This document shows, one piece after another, positions 53,828 through 62,597 of a stretch of DNA of 64,000 bases. The notes under the pieces are model-generated. The model had not been told where the DNA came from, ran no database searches, and saw nothing but the letters and a program-made list of their open reading frames with translations. The translations under genes were made by a program, and so were the position numbers. Source of the DNA: Arthrobacter psychrochitiniphilus (GTDB taxonomy: Bacteria > Actinomycetota > Actinomycetes > Actinomycetales > Micrococcaceae); assembly GCF_003185915.1 (NCBI RefSeq), contig NZ_QHLZ01000002.1:248001-312000 (forward strand), read 5' to 3'. Each line of letters begins with the position of its first letter. Position 1 is the stretch's first letter.

Positions 53828-54370
53828 ATGCCCATCGAATTCACCGCAATGACACCCTCCGACACCGACGAGGTGGTCCGTTTCCTGGCGGGCAATCACT
53901 TCCCTTTCCATGTTCAAGCCACACCGGAAGCTGCTTCCATTCGCGCCAGCATTGAAAAGGGCCGATTTTGGAACCCCGACACCCAAGGGTATTAGGTTAC
54001 GAATAACGGCGAGCAAGTCGGCATGGTTGCACTGGAAGATCTTAAAGAGGGAGCTGCACCCCTCTTTGATCTCCGCCTTGACGAATCGCAACGAGGCAAG
54101 GGCCTTGGGCTGGCAGTCCTTCGCGCACTGTGCAAACTTGTTTTCACGTCCATGCCGGAGACAGTGCGATTCGAGGGACAAACCCGCGAAGACAACATCG
54201 CAATGCGGAAAACCTTCATCCGAGCAGACTTCCTCAAGGAAGCGCACTACAGACTGGCGTGGCCTACAAACAGCGGCGGCCATGTTGCCTCCATCGCCTA
54301 CGCCATCCTGCGATAAGACTGGGAGAGCGGCACCGTGACCGGGTTTGATTGGGAAGACATCCTCATTTAG
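53828..54370 (+). pseudogene. GNAT acetyltransferase gene with two in-frame stops
   Basis: A single frame of 180 codons reads as a GNAT protein from MPIEFTAMTPSDTDEVV through FDLRLDESQRGKGLGLAVLR (acetyl-CoA loop) and FEGQTREDNIAMRKTFIRA to a C-terminal DWESGTVTGFDWED. TAG at 53993-53995 interrupts after TQGY, where related proteins have Trp, and TAA at 54314-54316 precedes the conserved-looking C-terminal tail. No frame change is needed. The gene looks recently inactivated. A restart at ATG 54023 would keep the acetyl-CoA loop but lose the N-terminal strand. Confidence 0.85.
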
Positions 54371-54399
54371 CCAGTTGCTCTCCCGTGCAACAGGATCCC

Positions 54400-55023
54400 C
54401 TACCAGGGGTCCAACTGCGCCTGCGGATCCATAGGGCCGCGCCCGGCCAGCCACGCCATGAATGCACGACGGTTGCGGGCTGCGCTGAGCCGTTCGGGGA
54501 CGGTGTCAAGTAAAACCTGCAGGTCCCAGTCAACGTATTCATCAGGCCAGTCCGCCGGCGTATACCCCCGCCCAAGATCGACGTGGTGAACCTCCACTTC
54601 ACGGAGACGGTGCGCGGGACAGGCCGCGGCCCCGTAGGCGCCCCCACCCAGCAGGTGTCCGTTGGGCCAGCCCGCAGCGGAACACCGGGAAAAGACGTCC
54701 TCCAAGTTCGCCATGCTGGTTTTGAGGTCCGCAAGCATCTCCACCGCCGGGCGCTCGGCGCCGGCTGCAATCTCGCTGCTGCGCTGCTCGGGTCCGTTTT
54801 CATACTTCGGCACGTCCAGTCCAGCCAGTGAACCGGTCAGGCGCCGCGCGTGGGCGTCTGCGTTGCGGGCCAGATGGGTCAGTACGTGGCCCACGGTCCA
54901 GCCGGGTAGCTGGCTCGGGGCCCGTACGTCCCCGTCACCTAGCCCTGACACTCGAAGCATCAGGCGCTGTTGCGCCTCACGGCACAACTGGGCGGCGCGT
55001 TCCGGATTTTCCTCAAGATTCAT
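54400..55023 (-). CDS. Mycothiol-dependent maleylpyruvate isomerase-type DinB-fold protein
   Basis: A 207-residue protein of the MDMPI N-terminal/TIGR03083 family. It has GWTVGHVLTHLARNADAHAR with the His of the metal site, EVEVHHVDLGRGY with the second His pair, and the family's central helix RPAVEMLADL. Relatives bind Zn and use mycothiol as cofactor. Whether it is maleylpyruvate isomerase or another thiol transferase cannot be told; no aromatic catabolism genes are nearby. Confidence 0.85.
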   Translation of the reverse strand: MNLEENPERAAQLCREAQQRLMLRVSGLGDGDVRAPSQLPGWTVGHVLTHLARNADAHARRLTGSLAGLDVPKYENGPEQRSSEIAAGAERPAVEMLADLKTSMANLEDVFSRCSAAGWPNGHLLGGGAYGAAACPAHRLREVEVHHVDLGRGYTPADWPDEYVDWDLQVLLDTVPERLSAARNRRAFMAWLAGRGPMDPQAQLDPW

Positions 55024-55048
55024 GCTGGCATCAGCCTCTCTCGACTAC

Positions 55049-55492
55049 TCACTTACGGACCCAGGGCAGTTCCATGCCGCGGGAGGGATTGATTTCGGTG
55101 AAGCCTACCTTCTCGTACAGGCGCCTGCCCGGCGGGTCAGCGATCAACGTGATGTAGGGATTTTCCGGAGCGTGCGCACGAATGTGTGCGACCAGCGCAT
55201 CGATGACTTGGCGCCCCAAGCCCTGCCCCTGAAATTCAGGCAGTGTGGCCATGTCAGCGATATGGAAGTACCAGCCGCCGTCGCCAATGACGCGGCCCAT
55301 GGCCACGGCCCGGCCGGTGACTCTTTCCCGAATATGGCAAAAGTACCAGCTGCCGGTCAGCGCAGCGGCACCCTGCTCCGGAGTCTTCTGTGACAGTCCA
55401 GCATCCTTGCGCTGGGCCAGGTAATCCTCGAGGGCAGGCGGCCCTGCCACCCATTCAACTGTGCTCATCGGGTCCATGTTCTTGGCTCCCAT
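55049..55492 (-). CDS. GNAT family N-acetyltransferase
   Basis: A 147-residue acetyltransferase. The core has YFHIADMATLPEFQGQGLGR (acetyl-CoA loop) and a C-terminal LIADPPGRRLYEKVGF. The ATG at 55492 may be too early; MSTVEWVAG at 55468 is an alternative start. Substrate unknown. It is 25 bp upstream of the DinB-fold gene on the same strand and may be co-transcribed with it. Confidence 0.88.
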   Translation of the reverse strand: MGAKNMDPMSTVEWVAGPPALEDYLAQRKDAGLSQKTPEQGAAALTGSWYFCHIRERVTGRAVAMGRVIGDGGWYFHIADMATLPEFQGQGLGRQVIDALVAHIRAHAPENPYITLIADPPGRRLYEKVGFTEINPSRGMELPWVRK

Positions 55493-55548
55493 TCTCTAAG
55501 ACGTTTTCGGGATAAGCACTCACGCGCTATGGCGGGACCGGGCGGCTC

Positions 55549-56238
55549 TTAGCGGGGCTTGCGTGCCGTCCAAATCATGTTGGTGCCCATAAATTTCGGT
55601 TTCACGCCAACATCGGTGAAGCCGGCCTGCTCGAAGCGCAGTTTCAGCGCCTCGGGAGTCAAAAAACCCAAGGTTGAGCCAACAAGATATTGGTAGGCCT
55701 CACGGTCGCGCCCAATGACGGTGCCGAGCGTGGGGATGACAACGCGCATGCCGGTGCGAATGAACGGGGCAAGAATGCCGGCAGGAGGTGAGGACTCCAG
55801 CGCGACGACAACGCCGCCAGGCTTCAGAACACGGAACTGCTCGTTCAGGACCCGGTCCAGATCGCTCACGTTCCGGAGCAGGTAACCGTGGGTGACGCCG
55901 TCGAACTCGGCATCCTCAAAGGGGAGCTCATGGGCGTCAGCAAACTGCCATTCGATGCCTTCATTGCCCTCCCCCGCACGGGCAACATTGAGCATGGATT
56001 CGGAAAAATCAGCACCCACAACGGTGCTATCAGGACTCTGCGCGAGCACGGCCCGGGCAATGACGCCTGTTCCCGTGGCCAGGTCCAGGAATCTTTGCCC
56101 GCCGCGGCCGGTGGCGTAAATGGCCACCTCACGGCACCAGCGCCGGTGCGAACCCAGTGTCATGAGCTTGTTCATGAGGTCATAACGCCGCGCGATGTTA
56201 TTGAATGTCGCCTGGACGCTGGAGTCTTCGTTTCGCAT
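55549..56238 (-). CDS. menG: Demethylmenaquinone methyltransferase
   Basis: A 229-residue SAM-dependent methyltransferase of the UbiE/MenG type, making the last step of menaquinone. Seen are FNNIARRYDLMNKLMTLGSH, FLDLATGTGVIARAVL (SAM motif I), ADAHELPFEDAEFDGVTHGY and LKPGGVVVALESSPP. Actinobacteria respire with menaquinone, so this is the expected substrate. It is divergent from the DUF4031-HD gene with 87 bp between starts. Confidence 0.94.
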   Translation of the reverse strand: MRNEDSSVQATFNNIARRYDLMNKLMTLGSHRRWCREVAIYATGRGGQRFLDLATGTGVIARAVLAQSPDSTVVGADFSESMLNVARAGEGNEGIEWQFADAHELPFEDAEFDGVTHGYLLRNVSDLDRVLNEQFRVLKPGGVVVALESSPPAGILAPFIRTGMRVVIPTLGTVIGRDREAYQYLVGSTLGFLTPEALKLRFEQAGFTDVGVKPKFMGTNMIWTARKPR

Positions 56239-56325
56239 AGCCGCCGGTCTTCACTTGAATTATTGGACTAAAGGAAAGTCTATGTGGGGCGGCTGCAGTT
56301 CACGTCACCGGCATAAGCTGAGTCC

Positions 56326-57228
56326 ATGATCTTCATCGATCCGCCCTACTGGCCGGCACACGGAACAGTGTTCTCTCACCTGATCTCAGACACGTCCGTG
56401 GCGGAGCTCCACACCTTTGCCGCCGCCAACGGCGTGAGCGAGCGAGCCTTTGACCTGGACCATTACGATGTCCCGGAGCGGCTTTACAACGCTCTCGTGG
56501 AGGCTGGGGCCACACCGCTCTCCGGAAAAGAACTGGCACGGACCCTGGCCGCGTCCGGTCTGCGCATCAAGGCGAAATACCGGGTCAAGTCCGTCGCTTC
56601 TGTGCTCGAACGCCGCTGGCAGGCGCTCATGCCGGGGCAGGCGAACTTGGGTGTTGAGCTGCTGGGCCGCTGGAATGAACCCCACCGCAGCTACCATTCC
56701 GCCACCCACCTGCTGGCGGTTTTGGAGGCCTTGGAGCTGCTGACCGAACGCCGCGTCCTCCGGACGGTGGCCCTTGCGGCCTGGTTCCACGACGCCGTCT
56801 ACAACGGCAGCGCCACCGATGAGGAAGGCTCTGCTATTTTGGCACAGGCGTGCCTTGAAGGCGTTTTGCCGGACACCGACGTGGCTGAGGTAGCTCGACT
56901 CGTGCGACTGACCGCCACGCACTCCCCCGCACCCGGAGACGACGCCGGCGCACTCCTGTGCGATGCCGACCTGTCCATTTTGGGCGCAGCCTCCGAGCAC
57001 TACAACCGCTACGTTGCGGGCGTTCGCAGGGATTATACCCACGTCCCGGACGAAGAATTCACAAAGGGGAGGGCCGCCGTCGTGCTCCAACTGCTAACCC
57101 TTGACCCACTGTTCAGAACGGCAAAGGGCAGGGAATTATGGGCAGAACAGGCCCAGGGGAATCTCTCCATGGAATTAGCGCACCTGAATCAAATAATATC
57201 CGAGAAGAAGGAATCCAGTACCCCATGA
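56326..57228 (+). CDS. DUF4031-HD phosphohydrolase fusion protein
   Basis: A 300-residue two-domain protein. Residues 1-80 are DUF4031 (MIFIDPPYWPAHGTVFSHLI; FDLDHYDVPERLYNALVEAG). From about 95 on it is a predicted metal-dependent HD phosphohydrolase (RSYHSATHLLAVLEALELL; WFHDAVYNGSATDEEGSA; LLCDADLSILGA). His-Asp pairs of the HD metal site are kept. Its stop overlaps the ATG of the ASCH gene (ATGA). Substrate is not known. Confidence 0.88.
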   Translation: MIFIDPPYWPAHGTVFSHLISDTSVAELHTFAAANGVSERAFDLDHYDVPERLYNALVEAGATPLSGKELARTLAASGLRIKAKYRVKSVASVLERRWQALMPGQANLGVELLGRWNEPHRSYHSATHLLAVLEALELLTERRVLRTVALAAWFHDAVYNGSATDEEGSAILAQACLEGVLPDTDVAEVARLVRLTATHSPAPGDDAGALLCDADLSILGAASEHYNRYVAGVRRDYTHVPDEEFTKGRAAVVLQLLTLDPLFRTAKGRELWAEQAQGNLSMELAHLNQIISEKKESSTP

Positions 57229-57650
57229 CAGATTTCAGTTCCCTGCCCATCTGCGAATTCGCATTCCCGGGCCCGCTGCGGGACCAGCTTGTGGCAGCCG
57301 TTCTTGACGGATCCAAGACATCCACCACGGCCACACTCATTGAGTATGAAATTGAGCAGGAGGAACTGCCGTCCGTGGGGCTGCAGGAGGTGGTGGTTGA
57401 CTCGGCAGGGAAGGGTGTTGCCATCATTGAAATGACGGAAGTCCGCCAGGCCCGGCTGGCCGAAGTGGACCTGGCGCACGCCGTAGATGAGGGCGAAGGT
57501 TTCACCACGGTGGCCCAGTGGCGTGCCGGCCATGAGGAGTTTTGGCATTCCGCGGACATGCGTCAGGCCATGCAGGACCCGGAATTCACGGTGAATGATG
57601 ACACCATACTGGTACTCCAACGCTTCACGGTCATTTCGCGGCTACCCTGA
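57225..57650 (+). CDS. ASCH domain protein
   Basis: A 141-residue protein with the ASCH/YqfB-like pattern: an early basic segment LVAAVLDGSKTSTTATLIEY, a strand pair LPSVGLQEVVVDSAGKGV and the GFTTVAQWRAGHEEFW motif. ASCH domains resemble PUA domains and are thought to bind RNA; some are amidohydrolases of modified nucleosides. GAAGGAAT lies upstream. It is coupled to the DUF4031-HD gene and followed by a cold-shock-like gene, hinting at a nucleic-acid context. Confidence 0.87.
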   Translation: MTDFSSLPICEFAFPGPLRDQLVAAVLDGSKTSTTATLIEYEIEQEELPSVGLQEVVVDSAGKGVAIIEMTEVRQARLAEVDLAHAVDEGEGFTTVAQWRAGHEEFWHSADMRQAMQDPEFTVNDDTILVLQRFTVISRLP

Positions 57651-57654
57651 CGCC

Positions 57655-57972
57655 ATGGTAACCACAGGCACAGTCCGCAGCTGGAATGACGAGGAGGGGT
57701 GGGGAGTCATTGACTCGCCCGTTACCCCCGGCGGTTGCTGGGTCAGCTTCGCCGACGTCAGGCTTCAGGCGCCGGGCTTTCTCTCGCTGAGTCCCGGACA
57801 GGAGGTCCTCTTTGAGTGGGAGGCCGCGGACCAGGACGGCTTCTGCTTCAGAGCAAAGGCGGCCACCCCTGCCGGGGACGGTATTCGGGCCGTGATCCCG
57901 CCACCGGCGAACCCCATGAACAACCCTGGCGGCACCTACCGGTCCAGGCTGTCCATCCGCTTCGACGAGTGA
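57655..57972 (+). CDS. Cold-shock-like domain protein
   Basis: A 105-residue protein with one OB-fold domain starting TGTVRSWNDEEGWGVIDSPV, related to cold-shock proteins (GxVKWFNxxKGFGFI) but missing several RNA-binding aromatics. A short Pro-rich tail follows. The ATG at 57655 is four bases after the ASCH stop. Probably a diverged CspA-like protein; binding to RNA is not certain. Confidence 0.8.
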   Translation: MVTTGTVRSWNDEEGWGVIDSPVTPGGCWVSFADVRLQAPGFLSLSPGQEVLFEWEAADQDGFCFRAKAATPAGDGIRAVIPPPANPMNNPGGTYRSRLSIRFDE

Positions 57973-58019
57973 GGCAGTAGCGGAATTCGAAGACCGCCGC
58001 AGCCGGATAGCCTAAGAGC

Positions 58020-58679
58020 ATGGCATCGAAGAACACACCCCAGGCACCCCGGCTCACTTCCCTCGACCTGCACGATCTCGTGGAGAATGAGGATGCCTTC
58101 TTTGGCCCTGGAGAGAGCTATGACGGAGAACGTTTTGACCGTCCCGGCTTTGACGAGGCAAACCTGACGTCCACAGATTTCATTGACTGTGAGCTCAACC
58201 GCCCCACCATGAACAACACCGAGATGCGCGGTGTACGCTTCCGTGGCACGGCACTCAATGACAGCTTTGCCCCGGTCATGAAGGGCCCGCGCACCAGCTG
58301 GCGGGACACCAATGTCACCTCGCCGCGGTGGGGTTCGGCCGAGCTCTATGACAGCAGCTGGCAGTCAGTGCGGATCGACGGAGGAAAGATCGACTTCCTG
58401 AACCTGCGCGCATCGAAGATCGTTGACCTGCAGATCAGCGATGCCATCATCGGTGAACTGGATTTAGGTGGCGCCACGGTGACCCGCATGTCCCTGAAGA
58501 ACTGCCGGATCGGCACCTTGGATCTCCAACAGGCCACGCTGAAGGATCTTGATCTACGCAGCACGGAGTTCCGTACCCTCCACGGCATTGGTTCCATGGC
58601 CGGCGTGGTGATAGACGACTACCAGCTGGGGCTGCTGGCTCCCCTCTTCGCAGCGCATCTGGGCATCACGCTCGCCTAA
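58020..58679 (+). CDS. Pentapeptide-repeat protein
   Basis: A 219-residue protein made mostly of right-handed beta-helix repeats with Leu/Phe every fifth residue (FDEANLTSTDFIDCELNRPT; GELDLGGATVTRMSLKNCRI; TLDLQQATLKDLDLRSTEF). Some pentapeptide proteins mimic DNA and protect gyrase, but most have no known job. The C-terminal GVVIDDYQLGLLAPLFAAHL is a common dimer cap. Confidence 0.88.
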   Translation: MASKNTPQAPRLTSLDLHDLVENEDAFFGPGESYDGERFDRPGFDEANLTSTDFIDCELNRPTMNNTEMRGVRFRGTALNDSFAPVMKGPRTSWRDTNVTSPRWGSAELYDSSWQSVRIDGGKIDFLNLRASKIVDLQISDAIIGELDLGGATVTRMSLKNCRIGTLDLQQATLKDLDLRSTEFRTLHGIGSMAGVVIDDYQLGLLAPLFAAHLGITLA

Positions 58680-59006
58680 GTGGTCATCATCTTCAGGTCA
58701 TTGCGCTGAAGTCCGAGCTGGCCGAACGCCTCCTCGACACCAAGTACCGCCAAACTTCCCTAGACAACGAGCTGGCAACGGGACCACCGGATCCGGCTGC
58801 TCATTGCCGGCGCACAGCGTTGCCCGCACAGGGAACGGTCCACAATTGCTTGTCCGCAGCCATGCTCAAACTCAATGCCGAAGCCATAAAGCCGCTGAGA
58901 AGGCATAGCAGCAGGGCTGGATCTAGGCCATTGAACCCCTGAGCGCAACTTCCGGTGATGGCTCACAAAACTGCCGGTTTACGGCGGAAAACGCTAGACT
59001 GACTTC
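58680..59006. other. 327-bp intergenic region, no gene recognised
   Basis: A forward stretch of about 75 codons is open but has no start or known motif, and a minus-strand frame (58760-58966) shows no family features. It may be decayed coding DNA. The sialidase promoter is presumably near its right end. Confidence 0.4.
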
Positions 59007-60680
59007 ATGATGCCACGTCCTACCTCAGCAGCGGAGCTGACGGAACATGACCTACGAGAAACCGTCACAGCCGAGGTTGTCTTGGCCCGCCGGGGCGTTG
59101 GTGGCCACCGCCAGTACCGCATTCCGGCCCTGGCTCTCTCCCCCCGCGGCACCCTCCTCGCCGCCTATGACGGCCGGCCCAATCTGGATGATCTACCCAA
59201 CCCAATAGACCTGTTGATCCGGCGCAGCACAGACAACGGCGCCACATGGGGACCACAGCAAACCATTCGCACCGGAACCGGACTTGATGGCTACGGCGAT
59301 CCGAGCCTGCTCGTGGACGTGGAAACCGGCCGCATTTTCTGCTTCCATGCAGCCGGCACGCACGCTGGCTTTTTCGAGGCCGCGCCGGGGCTGGATAACC
59401 CGGACGCCATTCAACACGCAGATCTCAGTTTTTCCGACGACGACGGCGCCACCTGGCAACACCGCCGCCTCACCGCCATGCTCAAGGGCAGCGGCGTCAC
59501 TGGACTCTTTGCCGCAGCAGGTGCCGGGATTCAAATCCACACAGGCCCCTTCGCCGGCCGCCTGATTCAGCAGTTCGTACTCCTACACGAGGGCAGCATC
59601 AAGGCCGCCAGCGCCTACAGTGACGATCATGGCGAGAGCTGGACGCTGGGCGAATACATTGCTGGCGGCAATGAGAACAAGGCCGTGTGCCTGGCCGACG
59701 GCACCTTGTTGATGCATTCGCGCGCCACCCCGCACCGGCTCACCGCATCCTCCTCCGATGGCGGCCAAAGCTGGACGCCGGCACGTCCCCACCCGGAACT
59801 ACCTGACCCCAGCGACAACGGTTCCGTGGCCCGTTTTGACGGCCTGCCCAACGTCTCACAGTTGGCCTGCGCTGAGACCAGTAACTGGCTAATTGCCACC
59901 CACAACCATGACCCGCTCCTGCGCCGCAATACCCTCCTGAAACTTTCGCAAGACAACGGCGCAAGCTGGCCATTCGCTCTCGAACTATGCGGTGGAAGCT
60001 CGCAATACTCCACGGCTGCGCGGCTGCCCGATGGCCGGATTGGGGTCCTGTATGAACGGCAGGGCTACCAGGAAATTGTGTTCACCAGCATCGATCCCCA
60101 GGACTTGCTCGCCTCCCCCGCCGCTACCCTGACGCACACCACTGGCACCGCCGGATCGCGCGGCATTGCCCTTGATGTGGTGTTGCGCTCCATCACGCCC
60201 GCCCGCCCAGCCCGGTGGGAAAGTGTTGGTGAGAGCTTTGTACTGTCCCAGACCGACGGGGACTGGGATCCGGCCGCCTGGAAGGAAGTGGGCCAGGGTT
60301 ATTCCGAGGACGCCCCTCAGGTCCTCTCCAATCGGGAATCCCAGGACCTCAATTATGGTGCAGTGGTGCCCGGATACAAGGCTGGAGATGTGCTGGCCTT
60401 TGCCGGCCGAATTCATAATACGGGCACCGTGGCTGCCCCCGCAGTGGCCGTATTCCTTGACGGCGGGCCTTCTGGCAACGCCTCGATTATGGGGTGGCAG
60501 CCTCTGGAACCCGGAGTCACGCTCGGGTTCAGCAGTAATTACACGGTAAGCGATGCGGACATTGCCACCAGTTCGTTGACGCTGGTGTTCAGCATGGGTG
60601 TCGATGCGGGTGTGGCCACGTCCGGGGCACTGCACAGCTTCACCTTTGACATGGTGTCAGGAGATGTCACCGAGCACTAA
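59007..60680 (+). CDS. Exo-alpha-sialidase (GH33-like) without signal peptide
   Basis: A 557-residue six-bladed sialidase. It has the RIP motif (HRQYRIPALALSP) with the first Arg, the Asp-box repeats RRSTDNGATW, SFSDDDGATW, AYSDDHGESW, SSSDGGQSW and KLSQDNGASW, and a later Arg near QYSTAARLPDGRI. A beta-sandwich tail follows from about 420 (GAVVPGYKAGDVLAFAGRIH). There is no export signal, although most bacterial sialidases are secreted. No sialic-acid catabolism genes are near. Activity on sialic or related nonulosonic acids is inferred. Confidence 0.9.
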   Translation: MMPRPTSAAELTEHDLRETVTAEVVLARRGVGGHRQYRIPALALSPRGTLLAAYDGRPNLDDLPNPIDLLIRRSTDNGATWGPQQTIRTGTGLDGYGDPSLLVDVETGRIFCFHAAGTHAGFFEAAPGLDNPDAIQHADLSFSDDDGATWQHRRLTAMLKGSGVTGLFAAAGAGIQIHTGPFAGRLIQQFVLLHEGSIKAASAYSDDHGESWTLGEYIAGGNENKAVCLADGTLLMHSRATPHRLTASSSDGGQSWTPARPHPELPDPSDNGSVARFDGLPNVSQLACAETSNWLIATHNHDPLLRRNTLLKLSQDNGASWPFALELCGGSSQYSTAARLPDGRIGVLYERQGYQEIVFTSIDPQDLLASPAATLTHTTGTAGSRGIALDVVLRSITPARPARWESVGESFVLSQTDGDWDPAAWKEVGQGYSEDAPQVLSNRESQDLNYGAVVPGYKAGDVLAFAGRIHNTGTVAAPAVAVFLDGGPSGNASIMGWQPLEPGVTLGFSSNYTVSDADIATSSLTLVFSMGVDAGVATSGALHSFTFDMVSGDVTEH

Positions 60681-60787
60681 GACGCAGCTTCTGCACACCG
60701 CTTGGGCCCAAATGACGCGCAGCACTTGAAGTGGCACGCCATTCGCAGCAAACCGTGTGCATGAGCAACATGCAGTCTGGTTGCAGG

Positions 60788-61309
60788 TTAGTTCTCGTCA
60801 AAGTCCCGCAACGCTTTGGCGATGGACTGGTGGGCGTCTGCGGAGGTGTGGGCTGCTTTGAGTGTTTCCGCCGTGACGTTGAAGCCGGAAACCCGGGCCT
60901 GCAACTGGGTGAGTGCCGCTATCAGCATGGTCTCTTGTTCCGCGAGAGCATCCCGTTGAGAGATGAGATCAGCCATCTGCTCACCCATGATGTGGTGCCT
61001 GCCCAGTGCGGTTTGCACCGCTCCTTCATCGCCGGCGAGCCTGGATCTCTCCGCCTGGGCGGTGAGTGCGTCCAGAGCCTTTTGAAGATCCGCCCGCTGG
61101 AGGTCCAGCCGCTGTCTGCTGACGGAAACATCTGCGACGCCGCGACGCATCTTTTGCACGGCGGCCTGCTGTTTGAGTTGGGCCTCCGTCACGCTGAGCT
61201 GTGCACCGGATGAGTCACGAGCGCAGTCACTGGCAGAGGCACCGGGCCAGAGCTTCTGGGGGGAACTCTTGTGGCCAAAGAGTGCCCTGATCCGGGAAAC
61301 AATACTCAT
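60788..61309 (-). CDS. PspA/IM30-like coiled-coil protein
   Basis: A 173-residue protein starting MSIVSRIRALFG, followed by a long heptad-patterned helix (AQLKQQAAVQKMRRGVADVS; RLDLQRADLQKALDALTAQA). It resembles PspA/IM30 membrane-binding proteins, but is shorter. It lies directly after a membrane coiled-coil gene (6 bp gap), and the two probably work together at the membrane. No Psp regulators are nearby. Assignment is by pattern only. Confidence 0.65.
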   Translation of the reverse strand: MSIVSRIRALFGHKSSPQKLWPGASASDCARDSSGAQLSVTEAQLKQQAAVQKMRRGVADVSVSRQRLDLQRADLQKALDALTAQAERSRLAGDEGAVQTALGRHHIMGEQMADLISQRDALAEQETMLIAALTQLQARVSGFNVTAETLKAAHTSADAHQSIAKALRDFDEN

Positions 61310-61315
61310 GAATTG

Positions 61316-61894
61316 TTACTGTTCCGGGCCAAGATCGGTGTACGTTTTGGACCAGTTTGCCAGCATGGTGGCTTCAATTTCCAGGGTTCGGGTGAGGTCG
61401 CCCAAGTCCGCGCTTCCGGCTGGGGCGGCGGCACTGGCCAGAGCGTTCCGGACACCCTTGGCCGTCAGCGTAATCTGTTCAACCTGGCCCGCCAACGTTT
61501 TCGCATACAACGCTTGGACTGCGGGATCGGGCTCGCGCTGGGCTACAAGTAGCTGATGTTCCATGACGGTGCCGGTCTGCTGGAGTGTGTTGAAAATGGA
61601 CTCAAGATTGCCCGTGTACTGCCCGCTCGACTGCGCCACGGCGAGGGAACGCTGGGTGGCATCAAGTGATTCAGCGAGGGCCACCCGCTGTTTCAGGATG
61701 GCTGCAACGGGTCCAGTGCTGGATTCGGCCCGGGCCTTTAATGCGCCGCGTTTTGCCGACTCATATTTTGGCTTGCCAATTTTGACCAAACCCACCACGC
61801 CGCGAGAGATCAACACCCCTATAGTGATGGCCACACCTAGGACAATGGCGATGATCACCAGCATGAGGATCAAAAAAACTGTGCCGAGGTCCAT
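61316..61894 (-). CDS. Single-pass membrane protein with coiled-coil domain
   Basis: A 192-residue protein with one N-terminal helix (FLILMLVIIAIVLGVAITIG, then VLISRGVVGLV), a basic segment, and a helical cytosolic domain (VALAESLDATQRSLAVAQSS; LARTLEIEATML-like end). No family is recognised. It is the first gene of a two-gene unit with the PspA-like gene, which suggests a membrane anchor for that protein. Confidence 0.65.
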   Translation of the reverse strand: MDLGTVFLILMLVIIAIVLGVAITIGVLISRGVVGLVKIGKPKYESAKRGALKARAESSTGPVAAILKQRVALAESLDATQRSLAVAQSSGQYTGNLESIFNTLQQTGTVMEHQLLVAQREPDPAVQALYAKTLAGQVEQITLTAKGVRNALASAAAPAGSADLGDLTRTLEIEATMLANWSKTYTDLGPEQ

Positions 61895-62142
61895 GAACTG
61901 TCCGTTCTCCTGACGCTTGAAGGGTGAGTGCTCCTAGAAATCAGCGTAGCACCGGCCACTGGGTCTATACCGGCTTCCATCCGGGTGCTTTCCATCTTTC
62001 CAACCCTGTGCTCCAGCAGCGAAAATTTTGCCCCAACTACCCCACAACCAGGCTGCGAACCCGGACACCAGCAGCCAGATTCAGGTGGAAGCACAGGGAC
62101 ATCCCTGATGTGTTTGTCAGTGGCTCAGTGCACAATGGTGTG

Positions 62143-62544
62143 ATGAAGACAATCTTGAATGTCATTTGGCTAGTATGTGGCGGTTTCTTCCTAGCACTGA
62201 GCTATTTTTTGGCAGGCATTGTGTGCTGCATCCTCATTATCACCATCCCCTGGGGTATTGCCTCGTTCCGCATTGCCGGGTACGCACTGTGGCCCTTTGG
62301 CCGCATGGTGGTGGACAAACCAGGCGGGCCCGGCGTGGCAAGCACTCTGGGCAATGTCATCTGGATTGTTGTTGCCGACATCTGGATTGTGATCGGCCAC
62401 GTCACCACGGCGTTCACCATGGCCATCACCATCATCGGCATCCCTCTGGCCATTGCGAACCTGAAAATGATCCCGGTGTCCCTCATGCCGTTGGGGAAGG
62501 AGATTGTTCCCACCAATCGCCCCTTTGTTAGCACCTACCGGTAG
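62143..62544 (+). CDS. YccF family inner-membrane protein
   Basis: A 133-residue YccF-domain protein with a duplicated membrane module: FLAGIVCCILIITIPWGIAS with FRIAGYALWPFG, and TTAFTMAITIIGIPLAIANL with KMIPVSLMPLG. Each half ends in the same Gly-Ile-Pro pattern. ATG 62143 starts MKTILNVIWL; the longer frame is non-coding. Function is unknown. Confidence 0.92.
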   Translation: MKTILNVIWLVCGGFFLALSYFLAGIVCCILIITIPWGIASFRIAGYALWPFGRMVVDKPGGPGVASTLGNVIWIVVADIWIVIGHVTTAFTMAITIIGIPLAIANLKMIPVSLMPLGKEIVPTNRPFVSTYR

Positions 62545-62597
62545 CGGGTTACGAGCCTTGCACACTGGGACAACGTACAGCCGCGTAAGCTGGTGCC

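Noticed and set aside
57138-57160. A 14-base match to the shared palindrome inside the HD gene
   Set aside because: TATGGGCAGAACAG matches one side only, the second arm is broken, and the site is within conserved coding sequence, so chance is likelier.
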